Origin: Prevotella sp.
GTDB taxonomy: Bacteria > Bacteroidota > Bacteroidia > Bacteroidales > Bacteroidaceae
Assembly: GCA_017483185.1 (NCBI GenBank)
Contig: JAFULM010000019.1
Span: 1 to 38,796 of the forward strand
Length of the DNA stretch: 38,796 nt
Direction: 5' to 3'
The notes under the pieces: model-generated
Told to the model about the DNA's origin: nothing
What the model saw: only the letters and a program-made list of their open reading frames with translations
Databases searched by the model: none
Made by a program: the position numbers and the translations under genes
In this document: piece by piece, positions 26,448 through 34,399 of the stretch
How the letters are laid out: the number at the start of each line of letters is the position of its first letter
Numbering within the stretch: position 1 is the first letter of the stretch

Positions 26448-26479
26448 CAAAGGTAGGTTTTTTTTTGCATATCAGCAAA
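26448..26479 (-). promoter_or_regulatory. Promoter of tRNA-Phe
   Basis: TTTG (26476-26479), 20 bases, then TACCTTTG (26448-26455) on the minus strand; initiation would fall about 20 bases before the tRNA 5' end. Confidence 0.75.
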
Positions 26480-26493
26480 TTTTTCTCATTAAA

Positions 26494-26527
26494 TTTGCAC
26501 GTGTTTCAAAAAAATACAGTACCTTTG
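26494..26527 (+). promoter_or_regulatory. Promoter of tRNA-Pro
   Basis: TTTG (26494-26497), a 22-base spacer and TACCTTTG (26520-26527); initiation would be just before the tRNA at 26546. It is back to back with the tRNA-Phe promoter. Confidence 0.7.
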
Positions 26528-26545
26528 CACTCGCTTTTAAGGCAT

Positions 26546-26621
26546 CGGGATGTAGCGCAGTTGGTAGCGCACTACGTTCGGGACGTAGGGGTCGGGCGTT
26601 CGAGTCGCCTCATCCCGACCA
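26546..26621 (+). tRNA. tRNA-Pro (anticodon CGG)
   Basis: The acceptor stem CGGGATG/CATCCCG, D arm AGCGCAGTTGGTAGCGC, anticodon stem CTACG/CGTAG with loop TTCGGGA, and T loop GTTCGAGTC are all visible. The 3' CCA is encoded (26619-26621), unlike in the other two tRNAs here. It reads CCG codons. Confidence 0.95.
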
Positions 26622-26656
26622 AAAGAAGGAGCTGATTGTCAGTTCCTTCTTTTTTT
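26622..26656 (+). terminator. Terminator of tRNA-Pro
   Basis: AAAGAAGGA-G-CTGA pairs with TCAG-T-TCCTTCTTT around a short loop and is followed by a T run. It starts directly after the encoded CCA. Confidence 0.75.
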
Positions 26657-26682
26657 GTTGTATGGTTTTTGGGGCTGAGCCA

Positions 26683-26784
26683 CAATTCTTTTCAGGCTCT
26701 TCGACAATTCTTTTCAGACACAACGTCAATCTTTTCAGACACAACGTCAATCTTTTCAGGCACAGCCGCAATTCTTTTATTTTG
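26683..26784. repeat. Tandem 21-22-bp repeat, about 4.5 units
   Basis: Units begin with CAAT(T)CTTTTCAG at 26683, 26705, 26727 and 26748, with a partial one at 26769. The two central units are nearly identical (ACACAACGT tails); the outer ones diverge. It is not part of a gene I can support. Confidence 0.8.
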
Positions 26785-26807
26785 AAACAGGATGGTGTAT
26801 AAGAAAA

Positions 26808-26844
26808 ATTAGGGCCGTCACTGTGCTCAGTGCGGCCCTTTTCT
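26808..26844. terminator. Probable terminator, either strand
   Basis: AGGGCCG-T-CACTG pairs with CAGTG-CGGCCCT around TGCT, with TTTTC on the plus side and AATTTTTC on the minus side. It may end the sigma / DUF4252 operon, whose last stop is about 250 bp away on the minus strand. Confidence 0.5.
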
Positions 26845-26985
26845 ACGTTAGTTTATTATGAAAAATTTGAGAGAATGAAACTTCACAGTTTCGTTTTTGT
26901 TTTACATTAAATGATTATTTATTTAGAGAAAGCATAGAAATTTTTCTTTTTTTGCGGTCCTCCGACCGATCTCCCGGCTTGTCAT

Positions 26986-27051
26986 GATCTTTCCGTCGTG
27001 GCTTTTCGATCTTTCCATCATGGCCTTTCGATCTTTCCGTCATGGCCTTTC
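26986..27051. repeat. Three tandem 22-bp repeats
   Basis: Units at 26986, 27008 and 27030 each read GATCTTTCCRTCRTGGCYTTTC. They lie in the 3' region of the DUF4252 operon, 40 bp after its last stop. The open frame that crosses them on the plus strand is a by-product. Confidence 0.85.
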
Positions 27052-27091
27052 GGTACTTCGGATGCGATCCTGCTGTCAGCCAGCGTGGCGT

Positions 27092-27604
27092 TCAGTCAAT
27101 ATTGCCCTTGCGATTTCTGAATGTCTGCATGATGCTGCTGATGAACTCTTCGTCGATGTTGCCCGTGAGATTGACTATCACGAGGACGTCGGAATCGGTA
27201 TCGGCATGCAGCAGGACGAGTTCGACGGTGTCGCCATTGCGTGTCTTCCGCGTGTAGAACGTGCCGTGGCCATTGCTGCTTCGGTAGTCCTTGTTGTGCG
27301 TGAAGCGTTGCGCGTTCTTTTTCAGGAGGTTTTCCGCCTGTCGGAAATAAGCCTCACTGCGTGTGCTTGTGGTCACGATGCGGGCACTGCGGAGCTTCTG
27401 TATGGCCTGCGCCATGTTGCCGTTGTTGTCCTCTCCGGCCTTTTTCGTGAGTTGTTCCATCATCTTCGGACTCACCGTCACGCACTGTACGGCTGTGTCT
27501 ACGTCACATTCCTCTACAAAACGGGAGGCAAAGTCCTGCACACCCTGAGCGCTGACGGATGCCGCCATGACGGCGGCTATGATGAAGCATAAAGCCCTTT
27601 TCAT
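27092..27604 (-). CDS. DUF4252 family exported protein
   Basis: The protein has 170 residues. A signal peptide (MKRALCFIIAAVMAASVSAQ) is followed by a mature part with FASRFVEECDVDTAVQCVTVS, a lysine-rich middle, and VELVLLHADTDSDVLVIVNLTGNID, the conserved end of DUF4252 proteins. The function is not known. Such genes commonly sit next to ECF sigma / anti-sigma pairs in Bacteroidetes. Here the ATG directly abuts the stop of the anti-sigma-like gene (TAAATG), so translation is probably coupled and the product is likely part of the same envelope response. Confidence 0.82.
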   Translation of the reverse strand: MKRALCFIIAAVMAASVSAQGVQDFASRFVEECDVDTAVQCVTVSPKMMEQLTKKAGEDNNGNMAQAIQKLRSARIVTTSTRSEAYFRQAENLLKKNAQRFTHNKDYRSSNGHGTFYTRKTRNGDTVELVLLHADTDSDVLVIVNLTGNIDEEFISSIMQTFRNRKGNID

Positions 27605-28132
27605 TTATTTCATCCTTATAGAGTCATTCTGCAAGGCCATAGATTGGACTGTGGTGTCCAGTCGTTGGACGTTGTCAAGGCCCTCGGAAACGAGTTCCAG
27701 GGCGTTGTGCACACGGTCGTAGGCCATCGACGGGTCGCTGAAAGTGTCTTCGTATCCCGTGTAGTTGATGTCCTCGGTGTTTGTCTCGTCTGCCGGTCTA
27801 AATGACATCTGCGCGGCGTTGCCCAATGTCACCACTATGGCGACCACGGCGGCGGCCTTAAACAGCGGCATCAGTCGGCGGCGCATGGTTATGACACGCG
27901 CTGTGACGGGCTGTTCTTCGGATATCATGGCCAATATGCGGGTATCAAAGTCATCGTCCAGAGTCTCCTCGCTCTTCATCGCATCCATGCTGACGAAGAC
28001 CTCGCGATACTTCTGCAGCCCTGCGGGTATGCTTTCCTGACGGAAGAAGGTGTGCAGAATCTGCTCCTCCTCCGGCGTGGTCGCTGCCTGCCAGTAGCGC
28101 TCCATGAGTTGTTCGATGTACTTATAGTCCAT
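27605..28132 (-). CDS. Membrane anti-sigma-like protein
   Basis: The ATG at 28132 gives 175 residues (MDYKYIEQLMERYWQAATTPEEE). The N-terminal 85 residues are cytoplasmic, with a YWQAATTPEEEQILHTFF segment like the start of zinc-free anti-sigma proteins in this phylum. One membrane segment lies near 88-105, followed by a short acidic periplasmic part. It overlaps the sigma-factor gene by 11 bp, typical of a sigma / anti-sigma pair. It presumably holds the sigma factor inactive at the inner membrane. No classic HxxxCxxC zinc motif is present. Confidence 0.72.
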   Translation of the reverse strand: MDYKYIEQLMERYWQAATTPEEEQILHTFFRQESIPAGLQKYREVFVSMDAMKSEETLDDDFDTRILAMISEEQPVTARVITMRRRLMPLFKAAAVVAIVVTLGNAAQMSFRPADETNTEDINYTGYEDTFSDPSMAYDRVHNALELVSEGLDNVQRLDTTVQSMALQNDSIRMK

Positions 28133-28649
28133 AATTCTCCGTTTCAATGAATTTTTGTTTGATGGCCTGCCTGGCCCTGAAGATGTTCACCTTCACCTGC
28201 TCTTCGCTGATCGAGAGCACGGAGGCTATCTCCTTGTAGCTCTTTCCCTCGAAATCCCGCAGCTGCATTACGCTCCGTTGCTTCTCAGGCAGTGAGTCGA
28301 TGATGTCGCGGATGAGCCTGACGCGGTCTTTCTGTTCGACCTGTTCGACCGGATTGGCCCTGTAAGAGGCGTCCGGCGTGCCGTCGGCTTCTCCGCTGTC
28401 GGCCGCTCTCATGGCGGATCTTCGGGATGCGGTCTTGACTTTGTCCAGCGCCATGTTGCGGCAGACGGTGAGACAGAAGGCTTCGATGGAGTCTATGTCG
28501 TCCCACTCTTCGCGTCTGTTCCAGACCTTTATCATTGTCTCCTGCACAATGTCTTCCGCCTCCGCCTTATCGAGAGTAATGCGGAGTGCGAGCCGGAAGA
28601 GTTCATTCTTCAGCGGCAGCACATTGTCCCGGAAACTGATTTTTTTCAT
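28122..28649 (-). CDS. ECF-type RNA polymerase sigma factor
   Basis: The protein has 175 residues. Region 2 (about 15-78) carries LALRITLDKAEAEDIVQETM and the DIDSIEAFCLTVCRNMALD helix. Region 4 (about 115-168) carries LPEKQRSVMQLRDFEGKSYK and ISEEQVKVNIFRARQAIKQK, the helix-turn-helix for -35 recognition. There is no region 1 or 3, as expected for the ECF group. It directs polymerase to a small regulon, under control of the overlapping downstream membrane protein. It starts the three-gene operon. Confidence 0.93.
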   Translation of the reverse strand: MKKISFRDNVLPLKNELFRLALRITLDKAEAEDIVQETMIKVWNRREEWDDIDSIEAFCLTVCRNMALDKVKTASRRSAMRAADSGEADGTPDASYRANPVEQVEQKDRVRLIRDIIDSLPEKQRSVMQLRDFEGKSYKEIASVLSISEEQVKVNIFRARQAIKQKFIETENYGL

Positions 28650-28799
28650 CCTCTCTATTTACAAGACGATTCAGGGATGGCAAATGTTACAGCGCCGGCT
28701 GTTAAAATGTATTAAAACAATATCACCACGAAGCAGCCTGAGCACCGTCACGGCATGTCCGGCGTCGCGTCATGACGTCCCGGGCCATGCCGGCGATTG

Positions 28800-31187
28800 T
28801 CATTTGACCATCCCGTCCGAAGGATACATCCACCAGTTGACGGCTTTCGAGCGTGATATGGCCCACTCACAAAACGACTGTCCGGGCATGCGATAGGCAC
28901 CGCTGAAGACTCCGCCGCGGTTTGAACCGATTATCACTCCCTCCAGAGGCCAGCGTGTCGGCGACGGAACCTGCAGCGCCCAGATGTAGCTGTCGGCGTA
29001 GTTTGCCGGATCCTTGATATACTGATAGATGACCTGGTCCAACTTGTATGGATATGTGTGGACTTCATAGAAGATACCGTTGGTGCTCTCGATGACAAAG
29101 ACATCGAGATTGTCGGCGACGAAACGGGCGGCGGCTTCAGGCGTTGCGAGCGTGAGATGATAGGTGACTGTGACGGGCGGCACGTCGTCGCAGTCGGGCC
29201 GGCTGTCCGGAGACGACTTGTCGACCGTGTTGTAGAGCCAACGGCGTATGTTTCCGTTGGACTCCATCACGTGCGACATGGCCCAGTGGGAGTCACTGAA
29301 GAGATTGATGACGAGGTCTCCGGTCAACTTCTTGTCGTCCGGAAGCAGCATCTCGCGTGAGTCGATGATCATGTAGGAGGACATGGGTTTGCCGTTGTTG
29401 AAGTCAAAGTCTCCGTCCATAGATGCCGCCGTCACCTCGGCACGGCTCACTCCGCACACCCTGATGGCTGCGGCAAGCTGCTTTGGTGTCCCGATAGCGT
29501 CGAGCGTGACGCTCAGTGTGACTTCGCGGCCGTCGACGCGGGGTGCGACGGTGAGCACGAGGTCATTGAAGTCGTAGTCGCCTTCCTGTGGGAAATTGTC
29601 TTCAAAGAGATATCTTATGCCGTAGGGCGTCATGTCGAGCGGGCTGTCGGCGCGGCTGCTGAAGCCCGTCGAGCAGTCTCCAGCCTCGACGGTACAGACG
29701 GGCGAAGCCGACGTGACAACATTGGTCTCGGCGGCGCTCCAGAAGAGATTGGTCCCGGTGGCGTTGCCGTTATACATATTATATAAGCCGCTGCCCGTGT
29801 CCGTGCCCTGCGGATAGACGAGATTGACGTTGTTGACGATGTACTCGCTTCTCACGGACGGGTCGAATGTCATCGAGCCGACCGCCGCCATGTCCACCAC
29901 GGCATATCCGCCGGCTGTCGGTCCGACGATGCCGAAGTGCTGTATGTTCATCCGTCCGCTGCTCCGGAGACAGGCGTCGGCCCCCATGCGGAGCGTCTGC
30001 CCGCCGCCTCTCTTCCCCATCAGGGTCAGCGTACGGCTCTCCAGAGAGGCTCCGCGTCCGATGCGCGAGTCTCCACCGAGCATGAGCGTCTGGCTGACGC
30101 TGACACGGCATGCGTTTTCCAAGGCGAACAGACAGCGTGCGGTCGAGGATGACGTGGGCGGCATGCCTGCCCGTACGGCCTCCACCCGACCGTGGTTGAC
30201 GAGGCGTCCGCCGACGGCCGTCGACGTGATGTCATCGACGGCAAGTGTCGAGGCGTCTGCGTCATACAGCGTGCTGCCGTCGAGCGTCACCGTCCGGACC
30301 TCGATGCGGCCGCCGTTGTAGATCGCCGGCCACTCCGTTCCGCCGCTGCATCCGTCAGCTCCCGCGGCCATTGCGCCGCCCTCTATCGTCGCTCCGGGCA
30401 TGACGATGATCCGTCCCGACGGCATGTCCGGCGTGCGCGCTGCCGTCGAGAGCGTCACTCCCGCGGGTATGACGATGCGTCCACCTGAAGTCACGACCAC
30501 CGTGGCACCGGCTCCGACGGTCTGGTCGCCATCCAGTGTCCACGTTCCGCTGACATGAAGCGAGGCGCCGGGGATATTTTCCAGAGCGTCGACATGGGCT
30601 GTCACGTTGCCTCTCACGGCCAGACGCTTGCCGGCCGAGCCGTCGGTCGGACCGCCGGAGACAATTTCTGTCGTGCCCGTCGTCATGGCCGAGATGTCCG
30701 GACGAGAGAAGACCGTCACCTCGCTGCCGTCCGACGAGGGTCCCGGGCCGCTGCCGTCCTTGTCGAAACGACATTCGAGAGACGATCCGGCAAAGCGGGC
30801 CGTCTTCACCGTGCGATGACCCTGCGGATCGGTGAGGGCGACATAGGCCGTCGCCGGCGTGCTCATCGGACAGGACAGCGGTGTCGTCAGCACGCCGCCG
30901 TTGGTCACCGTCCCTCCGCCCAGCACGACCACGCCGGATGCCGACATAGGGTCGTTGGTGCAGATGTCGACGCGATAGTCGCCGGAAAGATACCAGTCGA
31001 CCGAGATCCGCGCCGTGATGGTGCGCATGGTCCGCCACTGGTGTTGCGGGTCGACGCCGGTGACGGGAAAGGCGTCGCTGATTATCTCATCGTAGGCGTT
31101 CTGGTCAAAGAGGTTTTTTTCTTTGCATGACGCAATGGCGACAGCTATCAGAGCCGCGCCCAAGACTGTTTTGGTGTGTCTGAACAT
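28800..31187 (-). CDS. LruC/DUF4842-domain lipoprotein
   Basis: The protein has 795 residues. The signal peptide ends in lipobox AIASC (Cys21). Residues of about 50-140 form a beta-rich domain. Residues 150-500 are rich in Gly, Thr and Val, with repeated short strands (for example IVIPAGVTLSTAA, IIVMPGATIEGGA) that suggest a beta-helix. The C-terminal 270 residues match LruC/DUF4842 proteins: YLFEDNFPQEGDYDFNDLVL (526-545) with its Asp-rich calcium-loop look, and an end with FCEWAISRSKAVNWW. The family is surface-exposed in Leptospira and Bacteroidetes, with an unsettled role. The gene is GC-rich compared with the LRR gene at the left. It lies upstream of the sigma operon on the same strand, 150 bp away. 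Confidence 0.8.
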   Translation of the reverse strand: MFRHTKTVLGAALIAVAIASCKEKNLFDQNAYDEIISDAFPVTGVDPQHQWRTMRTITARISVDWYLSGDYRVDICTNDPMSASGVVVLGGGTVTNGGVLTTPLSCPMSTPATAYVALTDPQGHRTVKTARFAGSSLECRFDKDGSGPGPSSDGSEVTVFSRPDISAMTTGTTEIVSGGPTDGSAGKRLAVRGNVTAHVDALENIPGASLHVSGTWTLDGDQTVGAGATVVVTSGGRIVIPAGVTLSTAARTPDMPSGRIIVMPGATIEGGAMAAGADGCSGGTEWPAIYNGGRIEVRTVTLDGSTLYDADASTLAVDDITSTAVGGRLVNHGRVEAVRAGMPPTSSSTARCLFALENACRVSVSQTLMLGGDSRIGRGASLESRTLTLMGKRGGGQTLRMGADACLRSSGRMNIQHFGIVGPTAGGYAVVDMAAVGSMTFDPSVRSEYIVNNVNLVYPQGTDTGSGLYNMYNGNATGTNLFWSAAETNVVTSASPVCTVEAGDCSTGFSSRADSPLDMTPYGIRYLFEDNFPQEGDYDFNDLVLTVAPRVDGREVTLSVTLDAIGTPKQLAAAIRVCGVSRAEVTAASMDGDFDFNNGKPMSSYMIIDSREMLLPDDKKLTGDLVINLFSDSHWAMSHVMESNGNIRRWLYNTVDKSSPDSRPDCDDVPPVTVTYHLTLATPEAAARFVADNLDVFVIESTNGIFYEVHTYPYKLDQVIYQYIKDPANYADSYIWALQVPSPTRWPLEGVIIGSNRGGVFSGAYRMPGQSFCEWAISRSKAVNWWMYPSDGMVK

Positions 31188-31204
31188 GGTCTTCTTTTTT
31201 TGCG

Positions 31205-31258
31205 ACGGCGGTGTGAAAGTCCTTGAGTCACACCGTCATTGTGTACTCTGCAAAAGTA
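31205..31258 (-). promoter_or_regulatory. -7 box and leader hairpin of the LruC gene
   Basis: On the minus strand TACTTTTG (31251-31258) fits TAnnTTTG, though no good -33 TTTG is seen. Between it and the ATG, GGTGTGA and TCACACC (31210-31234) can form a leader stem. Confidence 0.45.
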
Positions 31259-31504
31259 ATAAAAAAGTTTGAAAGTCTTTTGCCGGAAGAAACTAAATTA
31301 TCAAAAAGGCGCCGAAGCTGGCTGAAGACGAACTGTTAAATTCGGAATATTTCTTACAAACGCCTTCCATTTTAACACGGATTTTCCACCAAGTCCTCCC
31401 TCGGTCCCAAATATGCGAGTTTTGCGCGTGCATCTTTTTCTCACTGGCAGTCAGCGTGTTACGACAAAAATCACGAAAGTGTGCAACATTTTCGCCGATT
31501 TTTC

Positions 31505-31617
31505 CGAGCCGTAAGGGCCCCGCGGCATCGCAACGGGGCCCTCGTTGCAATGCGACGGCACGCTCGTTGCAAGACAACGGCGTGCTTATTGCAGACCAAC
31601 GGGGCCCTTACGGCTCG
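31505..31617 (+). repeat. 22-bp palindromic-module repeat, copy C with terminal inverted repeats
   Basis: The 18-bp ends CGAGCCGTAAGGGCCCCG (31505-31522) and 31600-31617 are perfect inverted repeats. Inside, modules start at 31531, 31553, 31575 and 31597, exactly every 22 bp, each with a CAACG or CGACG start and a CGTTG or TATTG close. Cores are GGGCCC, GCACGC and GCGTGC. It is the best-preserved copy in the window. Confidence 0.88.
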
Positions 31618-31869
31618 ACGACCGCCAAAATTTTGAACGACGAAAGCAACTTTTCGGTCGGATTACAACGTTTTTATACAAAATTTCGCGCGTTGCGAAA
31701 TGTTAATTTTAACAATCTTTTTCTGACAAACGGGAATACATCAAGATACGGTCCTTGCACACGGCCGGCTCCATTGGCATTTTCCGCAACTCGACACCGC
31801 CATACGAAACAAAATCATTAAAAAAGTAGAAAATTTGCTATATATATAATGTGGTGGCAAAATTTTGCT

Positions 31870-31877
31870 TACTTTTG
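31870..31877 (+). promoter_or_regulatory. Likely -7 box of topA
   Basis: TACTTTTG, 27 bases before the topA ATG, fits TAnnTTTG. A TTTG at 31834-31837 is too far (32 bases) for the usual spacing. Confidence 0.5.
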
Positions 31878-31904
31878 CAACCCGAATACGTAAAAATTTC
31901 GATT

Positions 31905-34361
31905 ATGCAGAAGAATTTAGTGATAGTCGAGTCTCCTGCCAAGGCCAAAACGATTGAGAAGTTTTTGGGCGAAGACTTTAAAGTGATGTCCAGCTACGGT
32001 CACATCCGCGACCTCAAAAAGAAAGAGCTGAGTGTCGACATGGACACCCTGACGCCCGACTACGAGATACCCGAAGAGAAGGAAAAACTCGTGCGCGAGC
32101 TCAAAGCCAACGCAAAAAAGGCAGAGAAGGTCTGGCTCGCATCCGATGAGGACCGTGAGGGAGAAGCCATCTCGTGGCACCTCTGCGAAGTGCTCGGACT
32201 GGATGAAGCCAAGACAAACCGCATCGTCTTCCACGAAATCACCAAGCCGGCCATCCTCGAGGCCATCAAGAACCCGCGGCGGCTGGACATGAACCTCGTC
32301 AACGCGCAGCAGGCACGCCGCGTGCTGGACCGCATCGTGGGCTTCAAACTCTCACCCGTGCTCTGGCGCAAGGTCAAGCCGGCCCTGTCGGCAGGTCGCG
32401 TGCAGAGCGTGGCCGTGCGTCTCATAGTGGAACGCGAGCGCGAGATAAAGGAGTTCCGCAGCGAGACCTACTATCGCGTGGGCGGTGTCTTCGCCCTGAC
32501 CAACCCCGACGGCTCAGCCACCGAGGTCAAGGCCGAACTGTCCACACGCTTCAAGACCGAAGAGGAGGTGACGGATTTCCTCGAAAAGTGCAAGGACGCC
32601 ACCTTCGTCATCGACTCCATAACCAAGAAACCGCTCCGACGCACACCCGCGCCGCCATTCACCACGTCCACGCTCCAGCAGGAGGCCGCCCGCAAACTGG
32701 GCTTCACCGTGAGCCAGACCATGATGGTCGCACAGCATCTCTACGAGAGCGGACGCATCACATACATGCGTACGGACTCGGTCAACCTCTCCTCGCTCTG
32801 TCTCGCCGCATCCAAAGAAGAGATCATCGGCACATGGGGTGAGAAGTACAGCCGCCCAAGGCAGTATCAGACACACTCCAAAGGAGCACAGGAGGCACAC
32901 GAAGCCATCCGCCCGACATACATGAACGTCACGGCCATCGAAGGCACGGCACAGGAGAAGCGTCTCTACGACCTCATCTGGAAACGCACCGCTGCCAGCC
33001 AGATGGCGGACGCCGAGATAGAGAAGACGACGGTCGTCATCGGGATAACGCCCCCCTCGGTCCCCACAGGAGGAGATGAAGGGGTGACATCTTCTTCAAG
33101 TCTGTCTCCGTCAAAGGCAGCGTCATCATCAACGGATGGCTCTGATGCGAATAGCGTTTCAGCCGCTTCATCCCCCCTTGGGGGGACTGAGGGAGGCCGT
33201 ACTTTCATTGCCACCGGCGAAGTGGTCACATTCGACGGCTTCCTCAAGGTCTACCGCGAGTCCGACGGAGACGACGACCAGACGGCAGACGACGAGTCGA
33301 CATGTCTCCTGCCACCCATGCAGAAGGGACAACAGCTCACACGCCGCGAAATCATTGCCACCGAACGGTACAGTCAGGGGCCGTCGAGATATACCGAAGC
33401 CAGCCTCGTCCACAAACTCGAGGAGTTGGGCATCGGCCGTCCGTCGACCTACGCACCGACCATCAGCACCATACAGCAGCGCGACTACGTCCACAAGGGT
33501 GACCGCAAGGGCGAGGAACGCACATACACCGTCGACACTCTCAAGGGCAAAGTCATCACCCGAAAGACACGTCACGAAATGGCCGGCAGCGACAAGGGCA
33601 AGCTGCTGCCCACGGACATCGGCATCGTGGTCAACGACTTCCTCATGAAATATTTCCCCGGCATCATGGACTACAACTTCACGGCAAAGGTAGAACACCG
33701 CTTCGACGACATCGCCGAGGGCGGAGAGAAGTGGACCGACATGATGAAGGACTTCTACCGCGATTTCGAACCGACTGTCGAGAAGACACTCAACACCCGT
33801 TCGGAACACAAGGCGGGCGAACGACTGCTTGGCAAAGAACCGGACGGAGGACGCCCCGTGTTCGTCAAGATCGGCCGCTACGGACCCGTCGTACAGATCG
33901 GAGCGGCCGACGAAAGCGAAAAGCCGCGCTTCGCCCAACTGCCTTCGGACAAGAGCATGGAGTCCATCACGCTCGACGAGGCACTCGAACTGTTCAGTCT
34001 GCCACGCGAAGTCGGCGAATATGAAGGCTCAAAAGTCGTCATCGGAGCAGGCCGTTTCGGACCATACGTGCTCCACAATCGCAAGTATGTCTCACTCCCC
34101 AAGGGCGAAGACCCCATGACCGTGACCCTCGAGACGGCCATCGACCTCATCGAGAAGAAACGTCAGCAGGAGGACCAGCGACACATCAAGACGTTCGAAG
34201 AGGAACCGGCAATGGAAGTGCTCAACGGACGATACGGTCCGTACATCGCTTACAACGGCAAGAACTACCGTCTGCCGAAGGCCTTGCACGAACGTGCGGC
34301 CGAACTGTCGCTCGAGGAGTGCATGGAAATCGTCAAGGCGGCACCGGCCAAGAAGAAGTAA
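31905..34361 (+). CDS. topA: DNA topoisomerase I
   Basis: The ATG at 31905 (MQKNLVIVESPAKAKTIEKF) gives 818 residues; the open frame reaches 18 codons further back with no similarity. The Toprim domain has Glu9 and the acidic triad DEDRE at 81-85. The catalytic Tyr is Tyr287 in GRITYMRTDS. In place of zinc fingers the C-terminus has GRYGPYI-type repeats (FVKIGRYGPVV, GRFGPYV, LNGRYGPYIAY), as usual in this phylum. It relaxes negative supercoils. About 50 residues at 382-432, low complexity and Ser/Ala/Asp-rich, lie between the strand TTVVIG and FIATGEVVTFDGF. The DNA there is bounded by inverted repeats of an intergenic palindrome family, so it looks like an in-frame insertion. aroK follows after 38 bp. 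Confidence 0.95.
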   Translation: MQKNLVIVESPAKAKTIEKFLGEDFKVMSSYGHIRDLKKKELSVDMDTLTPDYEIPEEKEKLVRELKANAKKAEKVWLASDEDREGEAISWHLCEVLGLDEAKTNRIVFHEITKPAILEAIKNPRRLDMNLVNAQQARRVLDRIVGFKLSPVLWRKVKPALSAGRVQSVAVRLIVEREREIKEFRSETYYRVGGVFALTNPDGSATEVKAELSTRFKTEEEVTDFLEKCKDATFVIDSITKKPLRRTPAPPFTTSTLQQEAARKLGFTVSQTMMVAQHLYESGRITYMRTDSVNLSSLCLAASKEEIIGTWGEKYSRPRQYQTHSKGAQEAHEAIRPTYMNVTAIEGTAQEKRLYDLIWKRTAASQMADAEIEKTTVVIGITPPSVPTGGDEGVTSSSSLSPSKAASSSTDGSDANSVSAASSPLGGTEGGRTFIATGEVVTFDGFLKVYRESDGDDDQTADDESTCLLPPMQKGQQLTRREIIATERYSQGPSRYTEASLVHKLEELGIGRPSTYAPTISTIQQRDYVHKGDRKGEERTYTVDTLKGKVITRKTRHEMAGSDKGKLLPTDIGIVVNDFLMKYFPGIMDYNFTAKVEHRFDDIAEGGEKWTDMMKDFYRDFEPTVEKTLNTRSEHKAGERLLGKEPDGGRPVFVKIGRYGPVVQIGAADESEKPRFAQLPSDKSMESITLDEALELFSLPREVGEYEGSKVVIGAGRFGPYVLHNRKYVSLPKGEDPMTVTLETAIDLIEKKRQQEDQRHIKTFEEEPAMEVLNGRYGPYIAYNGKNYRLPKALHERAAELSLEECMEIVKAAPAKKK
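33051..33196. repeat. Palindrome-family insertion inside topA
   Basis: Arms 33051-33081 and 33166-33196 match as inverted repeats at about 25 of 31 positions. The right arm core TCCCCCCTTGGGGGGA closely resembles the intergenic palindromes at 481-522 and 744-775. The reading frame stays open across it. Confidence 0.6.
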
Positions 34362-34399
34362 AACAGCTCGGGAAAAGCTATCGTCAACCACACCAAGAC

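Larger units (their letters stand above)
31188..31869. other. Divergent spacer with repeat element C
   Basis: This 680-bp spacer between the divergent LruC and topA genes holds no supportable protein gene. It contains the LruC promoter side, copy C of the module repeat and the topA promoter. About 31347-31411 resembles 22927-22990 beside copy B. Confidence 0.6.

Noticed and set aside
26119-26478. 119-codon minus-strand frame
   Set aside because: It overlaps tRNA-Phe, its terminator and two promoters.
33168-33938. 256-codon frame on the minus strand
   Set aside because: Antisense shadow of topA with no recognisable motif.
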